A DNA stretch of 64,000 bases from Azospirillum picis (GCF_017876115.1 NZ_JAGINO010000001.1:434001-498000); one strand, 5' to 3'; positions 9,271-18,569 are shown, counted from the first letter of the stretch. Made by a program: numbers and translations. The notes: generated by a model not told the origin, from the sequence alone.

Positions 9271-9435
9271 TCACGCCGGGCGGCGGCGGCTCGGCGACCG
9301 CGGCGGCGGATCGACACGGTCGGCGAGGTGGCGCGCCAGCGTCAGCAGCGCGTAGGCCAGCAGGAAGCCCAGCACCGCCGCACCGATCGGCTGGCCCCGC
9401 AGGAAAGCGGCGACAAGATCACCCGTAGCGCTCAC
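9271..9435 (-). CDS. small single-pass membrane protein, hypothetical
   Basis: About 54 residues when started at the GTG at 9435, which has GGGAG eight bases upstream. A longer frame exists upstream but without such a site. The protein has one hydrophobic helix (IGAAVLGFLLAYALLTLARHLA) and a short Arg/Pro-rich tail (DPPPRSPSRRRPA). Not recognised. It lies between the tandem-GNAT gene and the divergent O-antigen ligase gene. Confidence 0.4.
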   Translation of the reverse strand: MSATGDLVAAFLRGQPIGAAVLGFLLAYALLTLARHLADRVDPPPRSPSRRRPA

Positions 9436-9662
9436 GTTATGGTCTCCCGGCTGGAGTTGCAGGAGATTTGAGGAAAATTTGACGCAAAGGAAACCATGCG
9501 GCGATTGGCTTGGCAAGCGGCGCAGGCCGGTTCGGTGGCGGCCCCGGAATTGTCACCGTCCGGCATCCGGCCGCCCCGTCCTTCTCTCCTCCCCTCGACA
9601 TTGCTTTCCCGGCGGGAGTGCGGTTAAGTCGCCGCCTGTTTCCGCCAGCCAGCGTCGAGTTC

Positions 9663-10931
9663 ATGGCCGTCACCGCGCCGCGCCCCGCCCGATCCGTTCC
9701 GGATGCCACCGCCTCGCCCGTCGCCGCATGGCTTGACGGCGGGCACCGCATCCTGTCGGGGGTGGCTGCCCTGCTGCTGGGGCCGCTGGCGGCGCTGGCG
9801 CCACGTGGCCTTCCGCTGTGGGTGGTCGCCGTGCTGCTGCTGGCGCTCGCCGGCCTGGCGCGGCAGGGGCGGCTGGGAACGCTCCTGCGGCCGGGTCCGG
9901 CGCTGCCGGCCGGCGCCGCCTTCGTGCTGCTGGCGCTCGCCTCCTGCCTGTGGAGCCCGTCCGACCGCTCGCTGGCCACCGTGGGAGAGATCGGCTACGT
10001 GGCGCTCGCCGCACTGGCCGGAAGCGCCTGGCTGGCCGGCTTGCCGGCGGCCGAGGCGCGGCGGACCGCCGCTCTGTTCCTGGCCGGCGGGCTGGCCGGC
10101 GGGCTGCTGTTCGCCTACGAGGCGGCCAGGGACTTCCCGCTGAACCGCTGGTGGAACGCGGTGCCCGACGAGCAGCTTCCCAACCTGCTGGACGGCAACG
10201 TGCCGAAACGGACGGCGGCGCTGCTCTGCCTGCTGGTCTGGCCGGCGGCGCTGACGGTCCACCGCTTCGGCCGCCGCGGGCTCGCCCTGCTGGTGCCGGT
10301 CGCCTATGGGCTGGCCTGCCTGCCGCTGACCAGCCGGTCGGCCATGCTCGGCATCGCGGTCGGGCTGGCGACGCTGGCGGCGGCGCGGACCTCGCTGCGC
10401 TGGACCCGCCGGGTGATCGGCACCGCCATCACCGCCGCCTTCCTGCTGGTCCTGCCGACCGCCCTGCTGCTGGCCGGCCGGCTCGACCTCGACCACGCCC
10501 ACTGGCTGTTCCGCTCGGCCCAGCACCGGGTGGAGATCTGGGGGCATGCGGCGACGCGCGCCCTGGAGGCGCCGCTGCTCGGCCAGGGCATCGACTCCTC
10601 GCGCTCGCTGGCGCCGCAGGGAGCGGTCTCGGAGTTCGTTCCGCTCGGCGACAGCCTGCTGCCGCTGCACCCGCACAACGCCTTCCTCCAGGTCTGGCTG
10701 GAAACCGGGGCGGTCGGGGCGGCGCTGGCGCTGGCCCTGATGCTGATGCTGCTGGCGGCGACGGCACGGCTGGAGCGGCGCGACCAGCCCTTCGCCCTGG
10801 CGCTCTACGCCACCTCGCTGGCGATGGGCAGCACCGCCTATGGAATCTGGCAGGTCTGGTGGATGGGCGGTTTCCTTGCCGCCGCCCTGATGCTGCGGCT
10901 GGCCACCCGCATCGGCGGAGACAGAGCATGA
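9663..10931 (+). CDS. O-antigen ligase/polymerase family membrane protein
   Basis: 422 residues from the ATG at 9663; a TTG 51 codons earlier extends the frame but the added part is not like the family. About ten to twelve hydrophobic helices and one larger periplasmic loop before the last helices, with HRVEIWGHAATRALEAPLLGQG and LPLHPHNAFLQVWLETGA. This RxxxW...G and H(P)HN pattern is the Wzy_C signature of WaaL/ExoQ-type enzymes that transfer or polymerise lipid-linked glycans in the inner membrane. Its stop overlaps the start of the next glycosyltransferase gene (ATGA), so the two are translationally coupled. Confidence 0.88.
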   Translation: MAVTAPRPARSVPDATASPVAAWLDGGHRILSGVAALLLGPLAALAPRGLPLWVVAVLLLALAGLARQGRLGTLLRPGPALPAGAAFVLLALASCLWSPSDRSLATVGEIGYVALAALAGSAWLAGLPAAEARRTAALFLAGGLAGGLLFAYEAARDFPLNRWWNAVPDEQLPNLLDGNVPKRTAALLCLLVWPAALTVHRFGRRGLALLVPVAYGLACLPLTSRSAMLGIAVGLATLAAARTSLRWTRRVIGTAITAAFLLVLPTALLLAGRLDLDHAHWLFRSAQHRVEIWGHAATRALEAPLLGQGIDSSRSLAPQGAVSEFVPLGDSLLPLHPHNAFLQVWLETGAVGAALALALMLMLLAATARLERRDQPFALALYATSLAMGSTAYGIWQVWWMGGFLAAALMLRLATRIGGDRA

Positions 10932-11863
10932 CCAAGCGCCCATTACGCATCCTCGTCATCAAGCTGGGCGCCTTCGGCGACTTCTTCCTGGCCCAGACCG
11001 CCTTCGCCGCCATCCGACGCCACCATGCCGGCGACCGGCTGACCCTGCTGACCCTGCCCTCGCTGGCGCCGCTCGCCCGCATGAGCGGCCTGTTCGACGA
11101 AGTTCTGGAGGATCCGCGCGACCGCTCGCTGTCGGCCTATCTGGCGATCCGGCGGACGCTGCGCGCCCACCGCTTCGACCGGGTCTACGACCTGCAGGCG
11201 CAGACGCGCACCGACCTCTATCACCGGCTGCTGTTCCCCGGCCCCTGGCCGGAATGGTCGGGGACCGCCCGCGGCGCCTCCCACCCCGACTGCTACGACG
11301 GCCGGCGCAAGGTGCCGGTGCGCGAGCGCTACGTCCGCCAGCTCGCCCCCTTCGGCATCGTTCCCGACGAGTGCCCGGACCTGTCCTGGCTGGATGCCGA
11401 CATCTCCGGTTTCGGCTTGCCGGAGCGCTTCGCCCTGCTGGTCCCCGGCTCCTCCGCCGGACGGCCGGACAAGCGCTGGCCGGTCCGCCGCTATGCGGAG
11501 GTGGCGGCGGCGCTGGCCGGCCGCGGCGTCACGCCGGCGATCATCGGCACCGGCAGCGAGCGCGACCTCGCCGCGGCGATCGCCGAGATGTGCCCGCAGG
11601 CGGTCGATCTGATCGACCGCACCGGCGCGCCGCAACTGGGCGGGCTGGCGCGGCGGGCCTGGGGGGCGGTCGGCAACGACACCGGGCCGACCCACCTGAT
11701 CGCCTCCGTCGGCTGCCCGACGGTGGTGGTGTTTTCCGACGCCTCGAACCCGATCCACAGCACCGGCCCGCGCGCGCTGATCCACCACCGCCCCGACTTC
11801 GCCGACATGGACAGCGCCGGCGTGATCGAGGCATTGGAGCGGGCGCGCGGCGAGGCGGCCTAG
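10928..11863 (+). CDS. glycosyltransferase family 9 (heptosyltransferase-like)
   Basis: 311 residues with the ATG at 10928 overlapping the preceding stop by four bases. The N-terminus RILVIKLGAFGDFFLAQTAF is the ADP-heptose:LPS heptosyltransferase signature. In the C-terminal half LLVPGSSAGRPDKRWPVRRYAEVA and GNDTGPTHLIASVGCPTVVVFS are the GT9 nucleotide-sugar binding motifs. Works at the cytoplasmic face of the inner membrane on lipopolysaccharide or a related glycan. The coupling with an O-antigen ligase supports an LPS role; the sugar donor is not certain. Confidence 0.9.
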   Translation: MTKRPLRILVIKLGAFGDFFLAQTAFAAIRRHHAGDRLTLLTLPSLAPLARMSGLFDEVLEDPRDRSLSAYLAIRRTLRAHRFDRVYDLQAQTRTDLYHRLLFPGPWPEWSGTARGASHPDCYDGRRKVPVRERYVRQLAPFGIVPDECPDLSWLDADISGFGLPERFALLVPGSSAGRPDKRWPVRRYAEVAAALAGRGVTPAIIGTGSERDLAAAIAEMCPQAVDLIDRTGAPQLGGLARRAWGAVGNDTGPTHLIASVGCPTVVVFSDASNPIHSTGPRALIHHRPDFADMDSAGVIEALERARGEAA

Positions 11864-11888
11864 GAGCAAGCCGGGGGATTCCTCCCGC

Positions 11889-11957
11889 TCGCCTTGCCCC
11901 CACCTGACCTCCCCCGCTCTCGGCGGACCGAAGGTCCGTCCGATCCCGGGGGAGGGA
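11889..11957. repeat. GC-rich palindromic repeat between convergent genes
   Basis: A unit of the family seen at 398-525 and 2788-2905: CCCCCACCTGACCTCCCCCG, a nested GGACCGAAGGTCC hairpin and CCGGGGGAGGG. It lies between the GT9 gene and the convergent enolase-superfamily gene and may end transcription from both sides. Confidence 0.5.
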
Positions 11958-11978
11958 CCGCCGCCGAACGCCAAGCGA

Positions 11979-13145
11979 TCAGGCGTCCGCCTTGAAGTCG
12001 AAGCAGCGGAAGGGCGCGATCGCCGCCTCGTCGATCTCCGCCCCCAGGCCGGGGCCGGTCGGAACGGCCAGGCGGCCGTTCACCACGGCCTTCTCGGGGG
12101 GATTGGCGAGCACCTGCACATAGTCGTTCGCGTCGGGGAAGTAGGGATAGGTCTCGAGCGGCATCCCGATCGCCGAGGCGGCCCAGACCTGGACGGTCGC
12201 CGCCGTGCAGAGCGAACTGGCGCAGTTGTGCGGCGACACCCGCGCATTGTAGGTCTCGGCCATCGCGGCGATCTGGACGGCTTCGAAGATGCCGCCGCAA
12301 TTGCCGACGTCGGGCATCACGATGTCCACCCCGCCGGTGTCGAGCAGGTTGCGGAAGCCCTGACGGGTATAGACACGCTCGCCGGCGGCGATCGGGATCG
12401 GCCAGCGGCCGGCGAGGTTGCGCAGTCCCTGGAGGTTGAAGGGGTCCACCGGCTCCTCGACCCAAGTGATGTCCAGCTCGCCGCAGGCGTCCATGAAGCG
12501 GATCAACTGGTCGTTGTTCAGGCCGCCGCTGAGGTCCAGCATCAGGCTGACCTCGGGGCCGACGACCTTGCGAAGGTTCCGGACGCGGTCGATCGCGCGC
12601 TTGAACTCCCCGGTGCCGAGGGCGCGGCGCTGCACGTGCCGCAGCGTCCCCCCCTCCTGCCGGGTCGCCAGCGGGTAGCATTTCAGGATGGTGAAGCCGT
12701 CCTTCAGCGGCCGCTCGGCCGCCTTCGCCCACTGCAGCGCATCGTCGTGCGCGCTGTTCCAGCCGTTCGCATAAACCTCCAGGGTGGGTTCGAACTTCGC
12801 GCCGAACAGTTCGTAGACCGGGACGCCGAGCGACCGCGCCTTGATGTCCCAGAGCGCCTGGTCGATGGCGCTGAGGGCGGCGAAGACGATGGCGCCGCCG
12901 CCCTTGGTCCAGAAGGAGTTGTCGTAGATCTCGTGCCAGATGTTGCGCGGGTAGGTCGCGTCGGCGCCGACCACCTTGTGCGCCAGATCGCTCAGCATCC
13001 CGGCGGCGGCGTTGGCACCGATGCCGTAGGCGACGGCCGCTTCGCCGTAGCCGCGCAGCCCGTCCTTCGTGGTCAACTCGACGATGACGGGGTGCAGGCC
13101 GCCGCCACGGATGTTGAACACGCGCATGTTGTCGATGGTGAGCAA
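11979..13145 (-). CDS. enolase-superfamily dehydratase/racemase (mandelate racemase/muconate lactonizing type)
   Basis: 388 residues from a TTG start at 13145, which has AAAGGA seven bases upstream; the open frame continues 15 codons further but without a site. N-terminal capping domain, then a TIM barrel with the metal ligands in LDLSGGLN, WVEEPVDPF and AAGERVY, and the general base segment SPHNCAS. It therefore abstracts a proton next to a carboxylate, most likely as a sugar-acid dehydratase. It is the last gene of an ABC-transporter operon with its own FCD regulator, so the enzyme probably acts on the imported acid. The exact substrate is unknown. Confidence 0.85.
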   Translation of the reverse strand: MLTIDNMRVFNIRGGGLHPVIVELTTKDGLRGYGEAAVAYGIGANAAAGMLSDLAHKVVGADATYPRNIWHEIYDNSFWTKGGGAIVFAALSAIDQALWDIKARSLGVPVYELFGAKFEPTLEVYANGWNSAHDDALQWAKAAERPLKDGFTILKCYPLATRQEGGTLRHVQRRALGTGEFKRAIDRVRNLRKVVGPEVSLMLDLSGGLNNDQLIRFMDACGELDITWVEEPVDPFNLQGLRNLAGRWPIPIAAGERVYTRQGFRNLLDTGGVDIVMPDVGNCGGIFEAVQIAAMAETYNARVSPHNCASSLCTAATVQVWAASAIGMPLETYPYFPDANDYVQVLANPPEKAVVNGRLAVPTGPGLGAEIDEAAIAPFRCFDFKADA

Positions 13146-13249
13146 CGAAAAATCCTTTCCGCTCGAAGCGACAGGGGTAGGAGCCGGCAAAGGGACTCCG
13201 TGGCGTCACCATGGCTGACGCTGCGGACCCGCTGCCGGAGAGGGGAGGT

Positions 13250-14014
13250 TCAGTGCGTGAGGATGCGTCTCAGGAACAGGGCGAGACGGTCCGACGACGG
13301 AGAGTTGAACAGTCGATCCGGAGGGCCGACCTCGGCGATCGCGCCCTGGTCCATGAAGACCACCCGGTCGGCCACCTTCTGCGCGAAGCGCATCTCGTGC
13401 GTCACGCAGACCATCGTCATGCCGGACTCGGCGAGTTCCATCATGGTGTCGAGCACCTCGGAGATCATCTCCGGATCCAGCGCCGAGGTGGGCTCGTCGA
13501 ACAGCATGATCCTCGGCTGCATGCAGAGCGCCCGGGCGATGGCGGCGCGCTGCTGCTGGCCGCCGGAGAGCTGGGCCGGGTATTTGTGCGCATGCTCGGC
13601 GATGTGGACGCGTTTGAGGTAGTCGAGGCTGCGTTCCTCCGCCTCCGCCTTCGACAGCCCCCGCGCCTCCATCGGCGCCAGCATGCAGTTTTCCTTGATC
13701 GTCAGGTGCGGGAACAGGTTGAAGGACTGGAAGACCATGCCGATCTCGCGGCGGACCGCCGACAGGGTCTTCGGCCCGAGTTGGACGCCTTCGACGCTGA
13801 TCCGGCCGCCCTGATGCTCCTCCAGGCCGTTGATGCAGCGGATCAGCGTCGACTTGCCCGATCCGGACGGGCCGCAGATCACCACCTTCTCGCCCCGGCC
13901 GACCGAGAGCGAGACCCCCTTCAGCACATGGACGGGACCGTAGCTCTTGTTGACCTCCTCGAGGACGATGATCGGCTCGCGGCCGGAGCCGTCCGCCCGT
14001 GCGTCAGTCGCCAT
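13250..14014 (-). CDS. polar amino acid-type ABC transporter ATP-binding protein
   Basis: 254 residues, HisP/GlnQ family. Walker [10 protein letters not shown] (about residue 50), signature [10 protein letters not shown], Walker [16 protein letters not shown]-loop CVTHEM. It powers the permease at 14711-15409. The start overlaps the end of the FCD regulator gene by 11 bp, which fits one operon of binding protein, permease, regulator, ATPase and enzyme. The family name says amino acid, but the neighbouring dehydratase suggests that a carboxylic or sugar acid may be the cargo. Confidence 0.93.
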   Translation of the reverse strand: MATDARADGSGREPIIVLEEVNKSYGPVHVLKGVSLSVGRGEKVVICGPSGSGKSTLIRCINGLEEHQGGRISVEGVQLGPKTLSAVRREIGMVFQSFNLFPHLTIKENCMLAPMEARGLSKAEAEERSLDYLKRVHIAEHAHKYPAQLSGGQQQRAAIARALCMQPRIMLFDEPTSALDPEMISEVLDTMMELAESGMTMVCVTHEMRFAQKVADRVVFMDQGAIAEVGPPDRLFNSPSSDRLALFLRRILTH

Positions 14015-14675
14015 CGGCCGCCTCCTGTGCCTGTTTGAACACCCGCGCGCCCTCGCTCAGCACGTGATCCTCGCTGAGGCTGGCCGCGGTGGCGCCGTCG
14101 CCGGCCAGGATGGCGTCGATGATCGGCGCATGGTGGGCGATGGCGACCAGCATGTTCGGCGCCGGCCCGTAGGTCGAGTTGATGAAGAGGCGGATCTGCT
14201 GCTCGACCATCTGGTACTGGATGGCCAGCCTGCCGTTTCCGGACAGCTCGATGATGCAATGGTGGAGCGCGAAGTCGTAGTCGAGGGACGCCTTCCGGTC
14301 GGACCGCTCGCAGGCGGCGAAGAAGGAATCGCGCGCCCCGGTCAGCCGGGTTCGGCCGGCCTCGTCGATCCGCTCGGCGGCCAGTCGCGCCGCGACCCGT
14401 TCCAGGCCGCTGCGCAGCGTGTAGATCTCCCACAGGTCCTGCTGTCCGATCGTCGCGACCGACCAGCCGGCATAGGGCCGCAGCACGACGAGTCCGTCGT
14501 TGCTGAGCTGGTGCAGGGCCGCGCGGACGGTGCCACGGGACACCGCGAACTGGTCGGCCAGCGCCGCTTCGGTGAGACGCTCGCCCGGCTTGAATTCCCC
14601 GGCGAGAATCGAATTCTTGAGGGCCTGGGTAGCCAGTTGATCGGCCGGCTGCCGCTTCAGTGCCGTCAGGCTCAT
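14004..14675 (-). CDS. GntR-family transcriptional regulator, FCD subfamily
   Basis: 223 residues. The N-terminal winged helix-turn-helix (about residues 10-75: [20 protein letters not shown]) is followed by an all-helical FCD effector domain with the metal-binding residues in [16 protein letters not shown] and [15 protein letters not shown] regulators usually repress catabolic operons and are released by the substrate. It sits inside the transporter operon, between permease and ATPase genes. The likely operator is the 16-bp inverted repeat at 16366-16401 ahead of the first gene; that link is inferred from position. Confidence 0.92.
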   Translation of the reverse strand: MSLTALKRQPADQLATQALKNSILAGEFKPGERLTEAALADQFAVSRGTVRAALHQLSNDGLVVLRPYAGWSVATIGQQDLWEIYTLRSGLERVAARLAAERIDEAGRTRLTGARDSFFAACERSDRKASLDYDFALHHCIIELSGNGRLAIQYQMVEQQIRLFINSTYGPAPNMLVAIAHHAPIIDAILAGDGATAASLSEDHVLSEGARVFKQAQEAADGD

Positions 14676-14710
14676 CGTATGCTTACTTTCACTATGGTTG
14701 GATCGGCAAC

Positions 14711-15409
14711 TCAGGCGGCCGCCAAATCATACAGGGTCCTGCGACCCTTGGCGAAGCGGCGTTCCAGGGTTCGCTGCAGGAAGCCGTAGCCGACGGCGAG
14801 CAGCAGGTACCAGATCGCCACGACCGCGATAACCTCGAAGTACTTGAAGTTCGCACTGAAGATGTTGGTTCCGGTCGCGAAGATTTCGGGGATGGCGACC
14901 GTGAACAGCAGCGACGTGTTCTTGATGAGGTTGACGACCTGGTTGCCGGTCGGCGGGATGGCGATGCGGACCGCCTGGGGCAGGATGACCTTCATCATCA
15001 TCGAGCGATAGCTCAGGCTGAGGGCCTGCGACGCCTCCCGTTGCCCGCGATCGACCGACTGGATGCCCGACCGCACGATCTCCGTCATGTAAGCGCCCTC
15101 GTTGATGCCGAGGGCGATGATGCCGGCGGCATAGGCCGACAGGTTGACCGCACCGCCGGTCAGTGCCGGCAGCCCGTTGTACCAGAACACGATCTGGACA
15201 AGGACCGGCACGCCGCGGATCGTCGTCACATACAGGCGCACCAGGCGCTGCAGCAGGGGCAGCGGCGAGTTCGAGACGATGCCGCCGATCGTACCGACCA
15301 CCACGCCGATCACCATCGCCGTGGCGGACACGGCGATCACGATGGCGACGGGTTCGAAAAAGCGGGTCGAGAAGAGCAGACTCAGGAAGTAGTCGAAATC
15401 GAAGCGCAT
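14711..15409 (-). CDS. polar amino acid-type ABC transporter permease
   Basis: 232 residues with five or six membrane helices. The EAA-loop motif is EASQALSLSYRSMMMKVILPQAVRI split over about residues 130-155, typical of HisMQ-family permeases, followed by IAIPPTGNQVVNLIKNTSL. Only one permease gene is present, so the transporter is probably a homodimer in the membrane. It lies 87 bp after the binding-protein gene; that gap holds the 18-bp tandem repeats. Confidence 0.92.
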   Translation of the reverse strand: MRFDFDYFLSLLFSTRFFEPVAIVIAVSATAMVIGVVVGTIGGIVSNSPLPLLQRLVRLYVTTIRGVPVLVQIVFWYNGLPALTGGAVNLSAYAAGIIALGINEGAYMTEIVRSGIQSVDRGQREASQALSLSYRSMMMKVILPQAVRIAIPPTGNQVVNLIKNTSLLFTVAIPEIFATGTNIFSANFKYFEVIAVVAIWYLLLAVGYGFLQRTLERRFAKGRRTLYDLAAA

Positions 15410-15441
15410 CCGAGCATCCTCATCGGCTTCACGTGATCCAC

Positions 15442-15506
15442 GTCAGTTGACCGTGCGGCGTCAGTTGACCGTGCGGCGTCAGTTGACCGTGCGGCATCAG
15501 TTGACC
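15442..15506. repeat. 18-bp tandem repeat, about 3.6 copies, across the binding-protein stop codon
   Basis: Three exact copies of GTCAGTTGACCGTGCGGC at 15442-15459, 15460-15477 and 15478-15495, then a partial copy (ATCAGTTGACC). The last copy includes the stop codon of the binding-protein gene; the others follow it. Each carries CAGTTGACC, which differs by one base from CAATTGACC in the operator-like repeat at 16366-16401. Confidence 0.9.
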
Positions 15507-16345
15507 TTGCGAACGTCGCCGTCGGCGAGGTTCCAGCGCGTGAGGATCTGGTCGTAAGCACCGGCGCCCATCGCCGCCTTGACGGCCGCGGCGATCGGCT
15601 CCTGCGTCGCGGTCTCGTTCTTGCGGATGACGATGCCGTTGCGGTTGCGCTCGGTGTTCGGGCCCTTGCCGCTGAGCACCGGGCTCGCCTCGACGAAGTC
15701 CTGCGGCCTCTGCTGGATCAGGTTGGCGGCGACGGGCCAGTCGACATACGCGACATTCACCGTCCGCTTGGCCACCTCGTTCAAAGCCTCGCTCTGGTTG
15801 CTGAAGACCTTGAGCGTCATCGGCTTGCCGGCCGGGCACGAGTCCTTGACCTTTTCCAGCGCTGCCATCTGCGTGGAACCGGCGACGATGCTCGCCGAAT
15901 AGCCGCAGACGTCGCTTTCCGTCTTGAACGTCAGCCCGCTGTCCTTCTGGGTGACGAGGCGCAGCCCGCCGACGAAGACGGGCACGAAGTCGAACATCTC
16001 CTTGCGGGCGTCGGTGATGCCGATCTGGGAGGCGACCACGTCGAACTTCCTGGCGATCAGGCCGGGAAACAGGCCCTGGAACGTCACGTTCACGATCCTG
16101 GTCTTCAGGCACATCCTGTCGGCGACGGCCGTGATGAACTCCGGATCAAAGCCGGACGGCGTGTCGTCCTTCATGAAGCCCATCGGCGGAGCGGTGAGCG
16201 AGGTCCCGACCGTCAGGTAGCCGGCCTCCACGAGGTTCGGCGGCGCCGGCAGGCATTCGGCCGAGGATTGCGAAACAGTCCCGAAAAGCCCGGCAACCGT
16301 TCCGACGGCAGCGGCGGCCATCCAGGCGATGGTCTGTGTGCGCAT
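15497..16345 (-). CDS. ABC transporter substrate-binding protein (family 3), periplasmic
   Basis: 282 residues from the ATG at 16345, which has GGAGG seven bases upstream. An N-terminal signal peptide (about residues 1-30, hydrophobic IAWMAAAAVGTVAGLFG, cleavage near SSA) leads to an SBP_bac_3 fold with GYLTVGTSLTAPPMGF, SGFDPEFITAVADRM and DVVASQIGITDARKEMFDF. It binds a small polar or acidic solute in the periplasm and delivers it to the permease. First gene of the operon and directly behind a perfect inverted repeat. Its 3' end runs into the 18-bp tandem repeat. Confidence 0.92.
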   Translation of the reverse strand: MRTQTIAWMAAAAVGTVAGLFGTVSQSSAECLPAPPNLVEAGYLTVGTSLTAPPMGFMKDDTPSGFDPEFITAVADRMCLKTRIVNVTFQGLFPGLIARKFDVVASQIGITDARKEMFDFVPVFVGGLRLVTQKDSGLTFKTESDVCGYSASIVAGSTQMAALEKVKDSCPAGKPMTLKVFSNQSEALNEVAKRTVNVAYVDWPVAANLIQQRPQDFVEASPVLSGKGPNTERNRNGIVIRKNETATQEPIAAAVKAAMGAGAYDQILTRWNLADGDVRKVN

Positions 16346-16365
16346 GACGTGAGCCTCCGATTTTT

Positions 16366-16401
16366 CTGAGATGGTCAATTGTTAGCAATTGACCATCTCA
16401 G
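16366..16401. promoter_or_regulatory. perfect 16-bp inverted repeat upstream of the transporter operon, likely operator
   Basis: Left arm CTGAGATGGTCAATTG, spacer TTAG, right arm CAATTGACCATCTCAG. The arms match at all 16 positions. The near arm ends 20 bp before the start codon of the binding-protein gene, so a bound dimer would block transcription or initiation. The FCD regulator within the operon is the natural candidate. No T-tract follows, so it is not a terminator for this strand. Confidence 0.7.
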
Positions 16402-16728
16402 GGGAACACGTCACCGACGCCCTGTCAATCCTTCAAGCCGGCGGAACCGGCTTGGCCCGAGCCCCCATGATCCCGGAGGCCCGTTTCCACGCACGGTGGG
16501 CAAAACACGGCTCGGTGTATTCCAACAGATATAAGGGATTGCCGCTTCAGCCGTCATGGCCGTGACCCTGCTGCACGGCAGCCTGTGCGCGTCGTCACCG
16601 GCTTCGGATCACCTCCGGGATTGGGAGGCGTTCCGGCACCGGCCACCGCGCCAGTCACCCCGGCGGCGGTCATGGTCCCGGCGGGCCGGTCCCCGCTATG
16701 GCGACATGAGGCAAGTGACGGGCGCCAC
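16402..16728. other. gene-poor stretch upstream of the transporter operon
   Basis: About 330 bp. The left part should carry the promoter of the leftward transporter operon (AT-rich around 16500-16545). Beyond that I see no repeat, RNA gene or convincing coding sequence. Confidence 0.4.
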
Positions 16729-16896
16729 ATGGACACATTCGGCACGATGCCCATGATCGCCGACGGGGCCGGCGTCCGTACGCAAACGCCGCCGGTGGCT
16801 GTATCGCTCGACATCGCGACGCGCGAAGCCAATGCCGCGCTCATCCGTATCCTGCGGCTGGCGGCCGTGCTGCGCCTGCTGGAACGTTCCGCCTAG
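16729..16896 (+). CDS. small hypothetical protein
   Basis: 55 residues from the ATG at 16729; the frame is open for 48 more codons upstream, but the upstream part looks non-coding. The product has a helical C-terminus (LDIATREANAALIRILRLAAVLRLLERSA). The ribosome site is weak. It converges on, and overlaps by four bases, the stop of the membrane glycosyltransferase gene. Not recognised; may be a chance frame. Confidence 0.25.
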   Translation: MDTFGTMPMIADGAGVRTQTPPVAVSLDIATREANAALIRILRLAAVLRLLERSA

Positions 16897-18569
16897 CGGC
16901 AGAAGGGGAAGGGCGCGACCTTGGGCATGTAGATAGGGATCCAGTCGCAATGGGTCGCCGGGTTCGGCAGCCGGCGGGTCTCGATCAGCGGCCAGGCATG
17001 GGCGGCGACCACCACCAGCGCCACCCCGGCCAGGATCCAGCGGCGCGGGCGCGGCCGGTCGAGCAGTTCCGGCATCCGCGCCAGCACCCAGGCGGCCGAC
17101 AGCACCGCAAGCGGGTCGGTGTAGGCGGCATAGGCGCGCTGGAAGCCCCGCAGCGAGAACAGCGCCTCCAGCCCCCAGGCGACCAGCAGCAGGAACAGCG
17201 CCTGCACGGCCGCCCGCCGCCGTCCGCGGCGCCACAGGACCAGCGCTCCGGCGAGGGCGAACCATTCCACGATGATGGTCTGCGGGATGTTGTCGGGGTG
17301 CAGGACGATGGTGCGGATCGCCAGGGTGCGGCCGATGCCGGCCAGCAGCAGCGCCAGCGTTCCCTCCCCCACCACCTGCCCCTGGCCCTGCAGCGCCGCG
17401 CCGTGGCGCCAGGAGGAGAAGACGAACATGTGCTCGACGAAGTTCGCCACGGCGATGGCGTTCTGCTCGTTCCAGCGCAGGTCGAGCGCCAGCAGTCCCA
17501 GCGCCAGGCCGAGCAGCACCGCCGCCGCCCCGGCGGCCAGGCGCGCGGCCGGCACCCGGTGCACGGCGCCATGGACCAGGACGCCGACCAGCACCCAGCC
17601 GGCGACGACCGTCTGGTAGCCGCCGCCCGACAGGCCGCCGCCGACGGGGGTGTACGGATAGACGGCCCGTCCCCAGCCGGCCAGGCCCGCCGCGATCAGC
17701 CCGAAGGCCGGGACCGCCGCCGCCACGGCCGCCAGGGAGAGAAGCGCCGCCATGCCCCAGCCGCCGGCAGCAGAGCCCGCAGCCGGCCCCGTCTCCCGCC
17801 GCCCGAACAGCAGCGCCGCCACCGGGATGCCCATCGCCAGGAACACCGCCTGCACCTTGGTCACCATCGCCAGCCCGACCAGCAGACCGCCCAGGGCGAG
17901 CAGCAGCAGCGAGGCGCCGCCGCAGTCCCGCCCCGCCGGCGGGCGAACCGCCCGCAGCACCAGCAGCAGGGCGAGCACGACGAAGCCGGCCGACAGCAGG
18001 TCGGTGCGCATCTGCCGCCCCTGCGCCGTCAGGCCGACCCCGAAGGCCAGCAGGACGCCCGCCAGCAGCGCCACCCGCCGGTCGCCCAGCAGCCCGCGCA
18101 GCAGCGTCGCATAGGTGACGGCGAAGGCGGCGGTCAGCAGGACGGACAGGGCGCGGCCGGCCTGCACCAGCCTTTGCCACGCCTCCGCGGTCGCCGCGGC
18201 ATCGCTGCCGGGCGGCAGCGCCGACAGGCTGGCGACCGGCAGCAGCCCGACCGCATGCAGAAGCCGGTACCAGAGGTCGATCACCAGGAAATAGCCGTAG
18301 CCAGGATGGTCGAAATATTCCTGCGGCAGGCCATCCCCGAACAGCAGCCCGTGATAGGCCAGCACCAGATCCTGGTCGGCATGCACCCAATAGGGAAGCC
18401 GGAAGCCCAGCAGCAGCACCGACAGCGCCATCGCTCCCGCCAGCCCCAGGCAGAGCAGCCACCAGGGCGCCGCCGCAATCCGGTCGAGACGGGAGGCAAC
18501 GGGACGGGAAGGGCCGGGACGGGAAAGGTCAGGACGGCGGGAGGAGACGGTCGGGCGGTCCGGTGTCAT
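16893..18569 (-). CDS. polytopic membrane protein, ArnT/PMT-like glycosyltransferase family
   Basis: About 558 residues from the ATG at 18569; a longer frame upstream lacks family features. Twelve or so helices. The first periplasmic loop has HADQDLVLAYHGLLFGDG and FDHPGYGYFL, which resembles the acidic-pair active-site loop of GT-C lipid-linked-sugar transferases. The C-terminal part is a short periplasmic domain ending in LPNPATHCDWIPIY. It probably moves a sugar from a polyprenyl phosphate carrier to an outer surface acceptor, but the acceptor is unknown and I cannot name a subfamily. Confidence 0.7.
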   Translation of the reverse strand: MTPDRPTVSSRRPDLSRPGPSRPVASRLDRIAAAPWWLLCLGLAGAMALSVLLLGFRLPYWVHADQDLVLAYHGLLFGDGLPQEYFDHPGYGYFLVIDLWYRLLHAVGLLPVASLSALPPGSDAAATAEAWQRLVQAGRALSVLLTAAFAVTYATLLRGLLGDRRVALLAGVLLAFGVGLTAQGRQMRTDLLSAGFVVLALLLVLRAVRPPAGRDCGGASLLLLALGGLLVGLAMVTKVQAVFLAMGIPVAALLFGRRETGPAAGSAAGGWGMAALLSLAAVAAAVPAFGLIAAGLAGWGRAVYPYTPVGGGLSGGGYQTVVAGWVLVGVLVHGAVHRVPAARLAAGAAAVLLGLALGLLALDLRWNEQNAIAVANFVEHMFVFSSWRHGAALQGQGQVVGEGTLALLLAGIGRTLAIRTIVLHPDNIPQTIIVEWFALAGALVLWRRGRRRAAVQALFLLLVAWGLEALFSLRGFQRAYAAYTDPLAVLSAAWVLARMPELLDRPRPRRWILAGVALVVVAAHAWPLIETRRLPNPATHCDWIPIYMPKVAPFPFCR

